Positions 1-8,715 of a DNA stretch of 64,000 bases are shown piece by piece. This DNA is from Sphingobacteriaceae bacterium. GTDB taxonomy: Bacteria; Bacteroidota; Bacteroidia; B-17B0; Aurantibacillaceae. The stretch is from positions 1 through 64,000 of the forward strand of contig JADJMM010000013.1 in the NCBI GenBank assembly GCA_016709575.1. The letters run 5' to 3'. The position numbers were made by a program, and so were the translations under genes. Every line of letters starts with the position of its first letter. Positions within the stretch are counted from its first letter, which is position 1. Below the pieces are notes generated by a model. The model saw nothing but the letters and a program-made list of their open reading frames with translations, ran no database searches and was not told where the DNA came from.

Positions 1-804
1 TAAGCAGTTACCTGTGATTCACGATATCAATTTTTTTACATAATCCTAAAGATACAAAACCACTAACACGTAGATATTACAATCACTTTTTCCAAAGTTC
101 GCACAAAAAGTTACGCGAATTGCAACAGTTTCTGAATACAGTGAAAGATATTTCTGAGAATTATAAAATTAGTCCTGATAAAATTGATGAAGTTTATAAC
201 GGAATTAACTTTTCATTTAAACCTGTTTCCGATTTAGAAGCAGAAATCAAAAACGTTTTTCGAAGGAAAAGATTATTTTTATTTGTCGGTTCTTTAAATC
301 CACGCAAAATATTTCAAGATTAAATTAGCTTTGATGCGTTTAAAAGGAAAGTAATTCTGATTTAAATTAGTTTTAGCCGGTTCTCACGCCTGGGGTGGGA
401 GTGATATTTACAAAACTATTGATGAGTTAAGTTGTAAAGTTATGATATTGTTTTTACGAATCGTTTAAGTGAAGAAGATTTAGCAATGTAATGGTTTAGC
501 TTTTGCTTTAACATTCGTTCCATACTTCGAAGGGGTTGAAATCTCCATTGGTAGAAGCTTATGGAAAGTGAAATTCCAATTATCACAAGCATTGTAACAA
601 GTTTACCTGAAACTAGCAGGTGATTCAGCTCTGTTTGTAAATCCTTACGAAGTCAATGAAATTAAAAATGCGATGCTTAAATTACGCAGCGATGATAATT
701 TGAGGTTGATTTTAATTGAGAAGGGGAAACAACGAAAAAACAATTTCTCTTGGGATAAATCAGCTGATTTGCTTTGGAAAAGTGTGGAGAAATCTCTGAA
801 GTAA
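1..804 (+). pseudogene. Glycosyltransferase family 4 (group 1), partial and frame-broken
   Basis: This is the C-terminal two thirds of a GT-B fold glycosyltransferase that would transfer a sugar from an activated donor, probably in envelope polysaccharide synthesis. Pieces in all three forward frames line up in family order: a linker with VYNGI near 200, the FVGSLNPRK strand that opens the donor-binding domain near 285, LVLAGSHAWGG near 370, FVPYFEG then IPLVEAMESEIPI near 520-580 (the donor-binding E-x7-E region) and ALFVNPYE near 630. It stops with TAA at 802-804. At least five frame changes are needed. The 5' end lies outside the window. The frame breaks look like sequencing indels because every conserved block survives. 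It converges on lpxD with a 1-base gap. Confidence 0.75.
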
Positions 805-805
805 T

Positions 806-1752
806 CTAATTCTTATCGTACAACTTCTTAATCAAATCAGGTAATTGTTTTGCGGCAAACAACTCTCGCATTTTTTCTTTTGCGTTTCCGGCTGGAGTAC
901 CTGAAATATGTTGCACCTGCTTTTACATTTTCTCCTAAACCGATTGTGTTAAATAGTAGCACCGTCTTCAATAATGATGTCACCTGAAATTCCAACTTGT
1001 CCCCACACTTTAACGTTATTGCCAATGGTAACAACGCTTGCAATGCCAACTTGTGCAGCAAACAAACACATCTCACCAATAATTACATCGATGTCCAACA
1101 TTAGAACCCGGTTATCTAAAAATGGTGCTCTTACCAATGATAGTGTCAGCGGTTACAATTCTTTGTCGATAGTACAACTGGATCCTCGATGGGAACGCGG
1201 TTTGCAAATAATTACTCTGCCAACGGTTTGTAATTGTTCAAATGATGTAGTCTTCTGTTTTAAAATAAAATCCATTAGAACCTATAGTTGTATTAGCGTG
1301 AATAATAACATTGAGTCCAATAATGCAATTATCATACACAACAACATTCGATGAAAACAGTATTATCTCCAATCACAAACATTTTTGCCCTCGCAAGCAA
1401 ACCGGGCATTAAGGTTACATTTTTCCACGCTTAGCAGTTTTACCTTAATATTTACATTAGTAGGAGATAGGATTAAAATGACGTGTTAAAGTATTGAATG
1501 TAGTAAAAAGGTTCATCGCAAAATGATTAATGCTTTTTCTTCGGACAATCCACTTTTTATTGATGATGATAGCTGTAGCCGCACTTTGCAAAGCTTTGTC
1601 GCAATACTTTTGATGGTCAACAAAAACAACATCACCGGCTTCCACGCGGTGAATTTCTTTCGTGCCGTGAATTAAATGATTGCCATCGCCAAACATATTT
1701 TGCGTTAATGAGTTTAGCAATCTCCTTTTAAAGATGTTGGCGCAATTTTCAC
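806..1752 (-). pseudogene. lpxD: UDP-3-O-acylglucosamine N-acyltransferase (LpxD-like), frame-broken
   Basis: LpxD adds the second 3-hydroxyacyl chain to UDP-glucosamine in lipid A synthesis, using acyl-ACP in the cytoplasm. Read on the minus strand in shifting frames, the N-terminus shows the LpxD-type uridine-binding domain (EIHRVEAGDVVFVDH, SAATAIIINK, then NTLTRHFNP). The C-terminal half has left-handed beta-helix hexapeptides (AAQVGIASVVTIGNNVKVWG, then QVGISGDIIIEDGATI). The end reads KQLPDLIKKLYDKN and stops at 806-808. The start is probably the GTG at 1750-1752, possibly a misread ATG, 11 bases after the stop of the upstream gene. Length fits the ~310-residue Flavobacteriia LpxD-like paralogue. 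There are many single-base breaks, probably sequencing error, so it may be an intact gene in the organism. Confidence 0.75.
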
Positions 1753-1763
1753 TGAAGAAAGAC

Positions 1764-2448
1764 TTACAAATTAGTTTCGTCTTCGTAATTACTGGCACCG
1801 TAACCCAAACGTTTGCCGGTTCTAAACTTACGCTGCTGGTTTTTCCTGCATTTCGTTTACACTTACTTCACGTACGGCATCAAACGGCGGTGTAAATAAA
1901 TCCAAAGAAATAACCCAAACTCATAAAGTCGTAAACAATTTCCTAAGGTTTTCTTTTGCTAACGGTTCGGTTGAGAAAGAATTGTATTTGATGTTAATAG
2001 GTCCTTTAGCTTCGATAAAAAATGCATTTCACGGTTAACGCAAATCCGTCCCACCATATATCCTAAATCATTTAAGCGGTTAAATTGAAAGGAATCCGCT
2101 AAGAAATTATAAAACATTAATAATGCACAATATGAATTGAATTCATTCTTTTAATGTAACCGGTTTTTGCATAGGATGTGATTTTGAATTCAAATACATT
2201 GGTGTGCATATAAAACTCGAGCATACCAGCCACTTTTTAATTGAAAAGCACGTTGATTAACATCAAAAACTCAGCGAAACACGTTTATCAACTTTATCCA
2301 ACCTCGATTTTAAATCGGTGCTAACTTCTTTGCAAAGATTACGAAGCTCACTAAAAGTTTGAATAGTGTTTTGTAAACATCCTGCTTCATGGCCGACTTT
2401 CTTCAGTAAGCCAACAATCAGTTCGCGTTGATTAGGTTCTTTTGCCAT
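1764..2448 (-). pseudogene. Conserved protein of unknown function between lpxD and proS, frame-broken
   Basis: I do not recognise a named family. The first ~60 residues are in one frame from the ATG at 2448 (MAKEPNQRELIVGLLKKVGHE, with a helical stretch NTIQTFSELRNLCKEV and SRLDKVDKRV). The rest is recoverable only by frame switching: FNSYCALLMFYNFLADSF, NDLGYMVGRI, EMHFFIEAKGPINIKYNSF and, near the end, RLGYGASNYEDETN. The stop lies at 1764-1766. Reassembled it would be about 225 residues, soluble, without signal peptide or membrane segments. It sits between proS and lpxD on the same strand, 21 bases after the proS stop, so it is probably cotranscribed with both. Confidence 0.6.
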
Positions 2449-2469
2449 TTAAATTTACAAAATAAATTT

Positions 2470-3919
2470 TTAATAAGCTCTTGCAAAGAGTACACGTTGC
2501 TTACTTGGTTTTCCACTGTAAACACATTTTCCTTCCTCTTGTTTATTATTAAGAGGAATACAACGGATGGTAGCTTTTATTTCTTCTTTAATTTTTTCTT
2601 CGGTTTCAGGAGTTCCGTCCCAATGCGCACTAACAAATCCGCCTTTTCATCAAGAATTTTTTCAACTCGTCAAAACTATCTGCTTTGTGAGTTGATTCTT
2701 GCGTGCGCTTTAAAGCTTTCGCAAATAAATTATCCTGAATATCGTTTAATAATTTTTCAATGTAAGCATCAATACCTTCAACACTAATAGTTTCTTTTGC
2801 TAAAGTATCGCGACGGGCAATTTCAACGGTTCCATTTGCTAAATCGCGTTCGCCAATAGCAATACGAACAGGAGTACCTCTTAATTCATGCTCTGCAAAT
2901 TTAAAACCCGGACGTTGAGAGTCTCTGTCATCGTATTTAACACTAATGTTCTTCGCTTTTAATTTTGCAACAATTTGTAAAGCAGTTTCCGAAACTTTTT
3001 TCAAGCCTTCTTCACCTTTGTAAATTGAACTATTACAACTTGTGTAGGAGCTAATTTTATGATTACCAAAACCGTTATCATCACTATGACTCATAATTAG
3101 CTCCCATTGACGCGGGTAGAAACTCCCCAACTGGTAGCCCAAACAAACTCTTGTGAACCTTCTTTAGTTGCAAATTTCACATCAAAAGCTTTTGGCAAAA
3201 TTTTGTCCAGGAAATGTGATGTTCACTGTAATGCTTTTCCATCTTGCATTAAGGCTTCAATACAATAGGTTTCAATAGCTCCCGCAAACCGTTCGTTAGA
3301 CTTTTTTCCTTTAATAACCGGAACAGCCATCCAATTCCTCAACAAAATCGGCATACACATTTAGCATTTGTTCGGTTTCTGCAATAGCTTCTTCTGCAGT
3401 TGCGTGTGCTGTATGTCCTTCTTGCCATAAAAATTCGGCAGTGCGTAAAATAAACGGGTGCGCATTTCCAGCGAACAACGTTAGCCCATTGGTTTATTAA
3501 TCAAAGGAAGATCTCGGTAACTTTGTATCCAACCTTGTAAGTATTCCAAATAATGGTTTCAGAAGGGGGCGTACAATTAATTCTTCTTCCAATTTAGCGC
3601 TTATCTACAACAATATTTCCGTTACCATCATTTTTTAAACGGTAATGAGTTACAACAGCGCACTTTTGCAAAGCCGTCAACGTGAAGCTCTTACCAAAAA
3701 AGATTTCGGAATGAATAATGGGAAGTAAGCATTTACATGTCCTGTATCCTTAAACATTTTATCTAAGACTTGTTGCATTTTTCCCAAATGGCATATCCAT
3801 GAGGTTTGATAACCATACAACCGCGAACGGCACTGTGGTCGGCTAAATCAGCTTTCTACCACAATATCATTATACCATTTGCTGTAATCCTGCGTTTTTG
3901 ATGTAATTGCTTTACTCAT
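2470..3919 (-). pseudogene. proS: Prolyl-tRNA synthetase, frame-broken
   Basis: Charges tRNA-Pro with proline in the cytoplasm. The span equals ~483 codons, matching the short archaeal/eukaryote-like (type 3) ProRS found in Bacteroidota. The N-terminus from the ATG at 3919 reads MSKAITSKTQDYSKWYNDI, followed by GCMVIKPHGYAIWE and VNAYFPLFIP, all characteristic of class II ProRS. The longest intact piece (2630-3142) holds the motif-3 approach (LIMSHSDDNG) and the anticodon-binding domain (VKYDDRDSQRPGFKFAEHELRGTPVRI, abbreviated here, then GTVEIARRDT). The C-terminus ends VLFARAY with a stop at 2470-2472, the Tyr ending typical of this type. Numerous one-base breaks throughout are most likely sequencing error in an essential gene. 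Confidence 0.85.
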
Positions 3920-4079
3920 ATAATTGTTAAAATTCTTTAAAACCTACCACTTAATCCATTTAAACATACCACTTGTTAAAAGATATAAACACTTAAACAA
4001 ACGGGTTTTTATTTCTGTAAATTTACATTATAAACCTCGCGTAAAATTAAGTTTTTAAAACCTAATTACGGTAAAAAAT

Positions 4080-5283
4080 ATGAAAAAGGTCATAATAATT
4101 GCAGGTATTGTTTCATTAGCGCTCAGCGCGTGTAATACTAGTAAATTAGTTACTTACAGTGATGATATTTATGCGAATCCGAGTGAGGAGCGTCTTGAAA
4201 AAGCACGTTTAGCTGCCGAAAAGAAAAAGAAAGAAGAAGAACTTGCAAAGAAGGAAGCTGAAGAACGCGCTGCTGCATTAGCGGCTCAAAAAGCAATTGA
4301 TGATGCTAATCCGGCCTATAAAGAACCTGTTTATGATAAGGATGATTATTACGATTATCAATATGCGTCACGTATCCGTCGTTTCGACAACCCGGTAAAC
4401 GGCGTAGGTTATTATGATAACTATTACACCAATTATTATTGGTACAATGGTAACCCGGGTATGTACGGTACCAGTATTTATAGCAGTTACAATTATTGGG
4501 GACCACTTACGGCGGATGGGGAAATCCTTATTCGAATGCTTATTGGCAAGGGTATAATAACGGTTACAACAATGGTTTTTATAATGGTTATTACGGATAC
4601 CCTTATGGCGGATACAGTTATTATGGAAATGGTTGGGGATATTACAATCAGTTTGACGTAAACAGTGGATACAATAAACCAACTAATGCTCCTCGTGGTA
4701 GTCATGATGGTGGCAATAGTGGTCGTACTTCTAATCCCGGCTTCAGCAAGTAACGGTTTAGTTCAAAAATATGTTCAGGAAGTTCAGGTGATCAAGCGAT
4801 GACCCCAAAGTTTGATAAGGATGTAAGAAGTACTAAATCAAAAACAATTTCGATAACACTAATAGTAATCAAGCAACATTTGAAAACTATAATCCAAATG
4901 ATGTTAGACCGAACAGTGGAAATTCGAATCCGAAAAACAATATTAATTCGGGTAACACAAATGAAGCAGGTTATAATGGAGGAACAAACCCAACTTATAC
5001 AACGCCTAAATCAACTATTAATTCGGGTAATACTAACGACGCTCAGTATAACACACCTCCAAAAACAAATGTATACACTCCAAACATTGGTAACGAGCCC
5101 ATAAAGCCAACAAAAAATACCAATAATGGAAATGCAAATCCGAAAGGAAATATTTTCGATAACGGAACACCTACCTTTAATAATGGTGGAAATAATAAAC
5201 CAACACCTTCAGGTAATACCCCATCAGGTAATACTCCAAGAAGTGGTGGTTCAGATGGTGGTGGAACTAAACGTCCGCGTTAA
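4080..5283 (+). CDS. Tyr/Gly/Asn-rich lipoprotein (frameshifted)
   Basis: Starts with a lipoprotein signal (MKKVIIIAGIVSLALSAC, lipobox LSAC), so it is probably anchored in a membrane from Cys18. After the signal comes a Lys/Glu/Ala coiled-coil-like segment (residues ~38-75), then a strongly Tyr, Gly, Asn and Trp-rich stretch (residues ~90-200) and a low-complexity Asn/Ser/Thr/Pro-rich tail with repeated units NSGNTNEAGYN and NSGNTNDAQYN. Frames change near 4498 and near 4755-4870, and the tail continues to the TAA at 5281-5283, giving roughly 400 residues. No enzymatic motif is visible. It lies directly upstream of an OmpP1/FadL protein and is probably cotranscribed with it. Function unknown; the composition suggests a disordered, aggregation-prone or glycan-contacting surface tail. 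Confidence 0.65.
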
Positions 5284-5297
5284 TTAAAATTCTTATT

Positions 5298-6816
5298 ATG
5301 AAATCAGGATATTTTGCCATAGCAATATTATTTGCATCGTCTTTGTCTTTTTCTCAAAACGATATGGATGCATTGCGTTACTCTCAAACAGGAGTAGGTG
5401 GTACAGCGCGTTTTATAAGTATGGGTGGAGCTTTTGGCGCATTAGGTGGAAACACCAGTTGCTTTGCTACAATCCTGCCGGTATTGGTATTTACCGTAAG
5501 TGAATTAAATATTACACCGGGTGTCAATTTCTCCTCTGTAAAATCATCTTATAATGGTAGTGAGACAAAAGATTTTACACCTGCTTTAGTTTGAATGGAT
5601 TTGGAATTGCAGGTTCTTGGGATAGCAGAACTAATCAGGATGTTCGTCATTCACTTGGTATTGCTTTAAATCAATTGCAGAATTTTAATTCAAGTACATC
5701 AATTCAAGGTCGCGCACAAGGTGGTTCAATAATGTGACATTTTGAATAATGCAGATGGAGCCAGTATCGCAAATTTAGATCCTTCTTATAGTGGTTTAGC
5801 TTATAGTACCTATTTATTGGATACTATTAATGGAAGCTATTACGGTTTCATTGATCCTAAACAAAACATGTTGCAAACAAAAAACATTATTCGTTCAGGT
5901 AAAATGAATGAGATGGCGATCGGATACGCATATACTTTTAAAGATAAATTATATTTAGGGGCTAGCTTAGGTATTCCTATTGTGAGTTATAATCACAATT
6001 CTTCTTATACCGAAAGCGATGACAAAGATTCGTTAAGAATTTACAGGATGCAAGTAATAATATCCAATCAACTTATTCGTATCCGGTTTGGGCTTACGAT
6101 AATTTTGATAATAACGGCTATTGGGTGGATTTAAATCTATGACCTATAATGAGGTTTATAAAACTACCGGTCGCGGTTACAATTTAAAATTAGGTGCTAT
6201 TTACCGCGTGAATGAGTTTTTACGTTTGGGCGCGAACTATCAAACTCCAACTGTTTTAAATTTAACGGATGTATATTCTTATTCTATGACAACTGTTTTT
6301 GATGGTGGCGATGATGTATCAGCCTCTTATCCGGAAAACGGTGGTATTTATAAATACAAAATTATTACGCCAATGCGTTACGGCGCGAGTATCGGATTTA
6401 TTTATAGAAAACTTTTGGCTATTGGTATTGATTATGAAAGTTTAAATTACGGACAAGCGAACATTACCAGTGCTGAGCCAAGTTATTTTTCAGGTGTAAA
6501 TAAAACCATAAGTACAAAGTACAGTCAAACCTCAAACTTAAGAATTGGAGCAGAGGTAAATATTCAAAATGTATTTGTTCGTGCGGGTTATGCAATGTAT
6601 GGTAGTCCGTTCGGAAATACGTTTAACGGTAAATTTACACGTACAACTTACAGTGGTGGAATTGGTTTTAGAAATAAAAACTGGGCTTTTGATATTGGTT
6701 TTGTAAGAAGCATGTATGATGAAGATTATTTTATGTACAATTCTGACTATGTAAACAAAACTGATCTTTCTATTTCTAACACCAATTTTGTTGCCACAGT
6801 AGGATGTAAGTTTTAG
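5298..6816 (+). CDS. OmpP1/FadL-family outer-membrane transporter (frameshifted)
   Basis: A predicted outer-membrane beta-barrel of ~505 residues that would import hydrophobic compounds such as long-chain fatty acids. The signal peptide ends FSQ (residues ~1-20). It is followed by the family-typical opening (ALRYSQTGVGGTARFISMGG, AFGALGG) and many amphipathic beta strands such as LYLGASLGIPIVSYNH, LRLGANYQTPT and FVRAGYAMYGSPFG. The last strand reads NFVATVGCKF, a barrel end with terminal Phe. Frame breaks occur near 5455, 5590, 5735 and 6050-6125. A hairpin terminator follows at 6844. Location 14 bases after the lipoprotein gene suggests an operon. Confidence 0.8.
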
Positions 6817-6843
6817 AATTTCATTCCGGATATATAGCATATT

Positions 6844-6872
6844 AACAAACCCTCTTTTATGGAGGGTTTGTT
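6844..6872 (+). terminator. Hairpin terminator after the OmpP1/FadL gene
   Basis: An 11-base inverted repeat (AACAAACCCTC and GAGGGTTTGTT) with a short T/A-rich loop lies 27 bases after the porin stop. The downstream T run is weak. The hairpin makes a proposed upstream start at 6859 for the next gene unlikely. Confidence 0.7.
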
Positions 6873-6909
6873 ATTTATAAGCCTTTCTGTTTTGTATTAC
6901 AATTACACG

Positions 6910-6917
6910 TATTTTTG
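6910..6917 (+). promoter_or_regulatory. Bacteroidota -7 promoter box (TATTTTTG)
   Basis: Exact match to TAnnTTTG, ending 4 bases before the ATG at 6922. With the usual -7 placement, transcription would begin at or next to the start codon, suggesting a leaderless mRNA. This supports the 6922 start. Confidence 0.45.
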
Positions 6918-6921
6918 TGTC

Positions 6922-7233
6922 ATGGTATTTGATATACATATTTTTGTGTGCACAAATCAGCGAACCGGAACCGATAGATTAAGTTGTGGTGAAGCGCATG
7001 GCATGGATTTAGTGACTGAATTCAAAAAACAGACTAAAGACCTTAAAACTAATCTTAAAATAAGAGCGCAACGCGCAGGTTGTTTAGGAATTTGTGATTT
7101 TGGTCCAACTGTTGCTATTTACCCTGAAGGTATTTTTTATGTGGGTGTAAAAAAAGAGGATGTAACTGAAATTATCCAATCACACATCATCAATAAAAAA
7201 CCGGTTGAACGTTTATTATTAAAGAAGGCGTAA
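6922..7233 (+). CDS. Thioredoxin-like [2Fe-2S] ferredoxin domain protein
   Basis: A 103-residue cytoplasmic protein of the thioredoxin-like 2Fe-2S ferredoxin family. The four cluster cysteines are visible in family order: FVCTNQR (near residue 9), RLSCGEAHG (near 20), RAGCLGICDFGPTV (near 52 and 56). The end has the typical IYPEGIFYVGV strand. Family members carry electrons or act as small cluster proteins; the partner is not evident here. An upstream in-frame ATG at 6859 would add a hydrophobic extension and start inside the terminator hairpin, so I chose 6922. The stop overlaps the next start by one base (TAATG), implying translational coupling. Confidence 0.85.
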   Translation: MVFDIHIFVCTNQRTGTDRLSCGEAHGMDLVTEFKKQTKDLKTNLKIRAQRAGCLGICDFGPTVAIYPEGIFYVGVKKEDVTEIIQSHIINKKPVERLLLKKA

Positions 7234-7665
7234 TGGAAGAACTTCCGGATATAACTACCGGTATCTCGAAACCAGGTTTGTTCGAGAAATTTAAATTACA
7301 GTTGCAAAAAGATTTTGAAAATTGCGGACTGGAAGGAAAGTTTGCGGTTGATTTAATAGCAGAGTATAATTTAATTTTGAACACTGTACATTTGGAAGTG
7401 GAAAAAATGAACAAACTTCTTCATCCGGTTATGTTTGTTTTTGGAAGATATTATTGTCACCGAAAAAATGCGTGGCGCAGGAATTGGTAAATTACTATTC
7501 GATGGAATTGTTGAAGTGGCCAAAAAAGAAAAAGTACGTCGTTTAGAGTGGCAAGTATTAGATTGGAACGAGCCCGCCATTAAATTTTATAAGAAGTACA
7601 ATGCCACCCTCGATCCTGAATGGCTTAACGGAAAGTTAACTAATCACCAATTAAATTTACTTTAA
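7233..7665 (+). pseudogene. GNAT acetyltransferase C-terminal half joined to an unrelated N-terminal piece
   Basis: The first ~62 residues (from MEELPDITTG to LEVEKMNK) are a small helical protein start that I do not recognise and that does not resemble a GNAT N-terminus. After a frame change near 7420-7440 the sequence becomes a typical GNAT C-terminal half: FLEDIIVTEKMRGAGIGKLL carries the acetyl-CoA loop (R-G-x-G-I-G), followed by LEWQVLDWNEPAIKFYKKYN and TLDPEWLNGKLT. About 70 residues of the expected GNAT N-terminus, including the first strands, are missing. The simplest reading is an internal deletion that fused two neighbouring genes, either in the genome or in the assembly. It is coupled to the 2Fe-2S gene. 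Confidence 0.65.
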
Positions 7666-7743
7666 AGGTTAGTGGTTATTAAACATTTTGGAATAGACCA
7701 TTTGTTTTTATAATTTTCTAGTAGAATAATTTCCCATTACAAT

Positions 7744-8261
7744 TTAAATATTGCCCTGACGAATTTCTTTTGAAATAGACAGCTTCACCTTTTTGATTTC
7801 TTCAGTTACCAAGTCTTTAAGTCGCTTAGGTCTTTTTTCTTATTTGTGTTTCCGATTTTAAAGCCCAGTTCGTTATTCTTTATATCCATAACTGAAGATA
7901 AGCTATCGGCTAACTCACCATCTTCTTTAATGTTTTTTAAAAAATGCGTGTAATTTCCTTTTTCATGTGCAATACCAAGCTTTCTTATCTTTTTTGTTTT
8001 TATTTTCTGAGAAAAAGCCGCCATAAAAAAGGTGTGACGAAAAGCATCGAGCTTTCCGCCGTTTTCAAAAGTGTCTAAAGCTTTTGTTTTTTTTACTTCT
8101 TCATAAAAGGGTGCGCAGGTTTTATAAATCTTCCTAACTTTTAAAGCAGCAAATGGATGAGTAATAGCCCAGCATTTTTCGTAACGCGAACGACTACCGA
8201 AATTCTGCGACAAAATCTCTGCACACAAAAGAATAAAAACTATACTAACAAATATGCGCAT
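7744..8261 (-). CDS. DUF6973-like secreted protein (frameshifted near C-terminus)
   Basis: About 170 residues with an N-terminal signal or anchor (MRIFVSIVFILLCAEILSQ). The core has the HPFAA motif followed by the ENGGKLDAFRHTFFMAAFSQ helix that I associate with the DUF6973 family of Bacteroidota. An Ala-His-Glu (GIAHEKGN) follows about 20 residues later. These His and Asp residues could form an active or metal site, but no activity is established. The ATG at 8261 is preferred over 8291 because it begins the signal peptide. In the given frame it stops at 7806. A one-base shift near 7815 restores DLVTEEIKKVKLSISKEI to a stop at 7744, which I think is the true end. The assignment to DUF6973 is by recalled motif. 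Confidence 0.6.
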
Positions 8262-8335
8262 CAAAATCAGTTTAAAAGTATCTCCACTCAATTAACATAA
8301 AATTGTTGATAAGACAATTCTAGTAGAGCCATTTG

Positions 8336-8343
8336 CAAAGTTA
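8336..8343 (-). promoter_or_regulatory. Possible -7 box (TAACTTTG) for the minus-strand secreted protein
   Basis: Exact TAnnTTTG match on the minus strand, 74 bases before the chosen ATG at 8261. It lies back to back with a plus-strand box at 8351, so the two divergent promoters share about 20 bases. Confidence 0.35.
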
Positions 8344-8350
8344 ATATCTT

Positions 8351-8358
8351 TAAATTTG
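8351..8358 (+). promoter_or_regulatory. Bacteroidota -7 promoter box (TAAATTTG)
   Basis: Exact TAnnTTTG match, 6 bases before the ATG at 8365, with a TTTG at 8332-8335 upstream. The expected transcription start falls on or beside the start codon, so a leaderless message is likely. Confidence 0.45.
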
Positions 8359-8364
8359 CCCTGT

Positions 8365-8640
8365 ATGGCATTTAAAGGTGATTTATTTAAAAAGATTTTT
8401 GCAAAAGAACTAGGTACCGGAGTTGCGGAAAGTATTAACGATTTACGCGACAAAGAATTTAGCGGAACAAAGTTAAGTCCTGAAGAACGTTTTGCATTAT
8501 CCAGCTTTGATAACTACCGCCTTAAAATCCTTAACTCACAAGAAAACGAAACTGATTTCCATCAGCATTACCGCCAACTTCAGGTAATTGCCAACTTAAG
8601 CGATTGGCGCGAATTCCTTAAGGAAGAGTACACAAAATAA
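8365..8640 (+). CDS. Small conserved-looking protein of unknown function
   Basis: A 91-residue charged, soluble protein with no signal peptide. Visible features are a basic-amphipathic N-terminus (MAFKGDLFKKIFAKELGTG), a central LSPEERFALSSFDNYRLKIL helix and a C-terminal LSDWREFLKEEY. I recognise no family. The ATG at 8365 is preferred over an in-frame TTG at 8356 because the latter overlaps the -7 promoter box. It stands alone between a divergent gene and the fbp promoter. Confidence 0.6.
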   Translation: MAFKGDLFKKIFAKELGTGVAESINDLRDKEFSGTKLSPEERFALSSFDNYRLKILNSQENETDFHQHYRQLQVIANLSDWREFLKEEYTK

Positions 8641-8688
8641 GCATCATTTTCAGGTCTTTTATTCCTTTTAAATTGTAAAGTATTTCTT

Positions 8689-8696
8689 TACATTTG
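8689..8696 (+). promoter_or_regulatory. Bacteroidota -7 promoter box for fbp (TACATTTG)
   Basis: Exact TAnnTTTG match 19 bases before the fbp ATG at 8716. It gives a short leader of about a dozen bases. Confidence 0.45.
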
Positions 8697-8715
8697 GTTC
8701 ACTAATTAATATCCC

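Noticed and set aside
974..1354. Plus-strand 126-residue frame opposite lpxD
   Set aside because: It is the complement of hexapeptide-repeat coding sequence and shows no independent coding features.
4306..4705. Several minus-strand open frames opposite the Tyr/Gly-rich lipoprotein
   Set aside because: They arise from the repetitive composition of the plus-strand gene, have no signal or family features and overlap each other in different frames.
6859..6921. Longer start for the 2Fe-2S protein at 6859
   Set aside because: It begins inside a terminator hairpin and adds a hydrophobic extension that the family does not have; the promoter box at 6910 fits the 6922 start.
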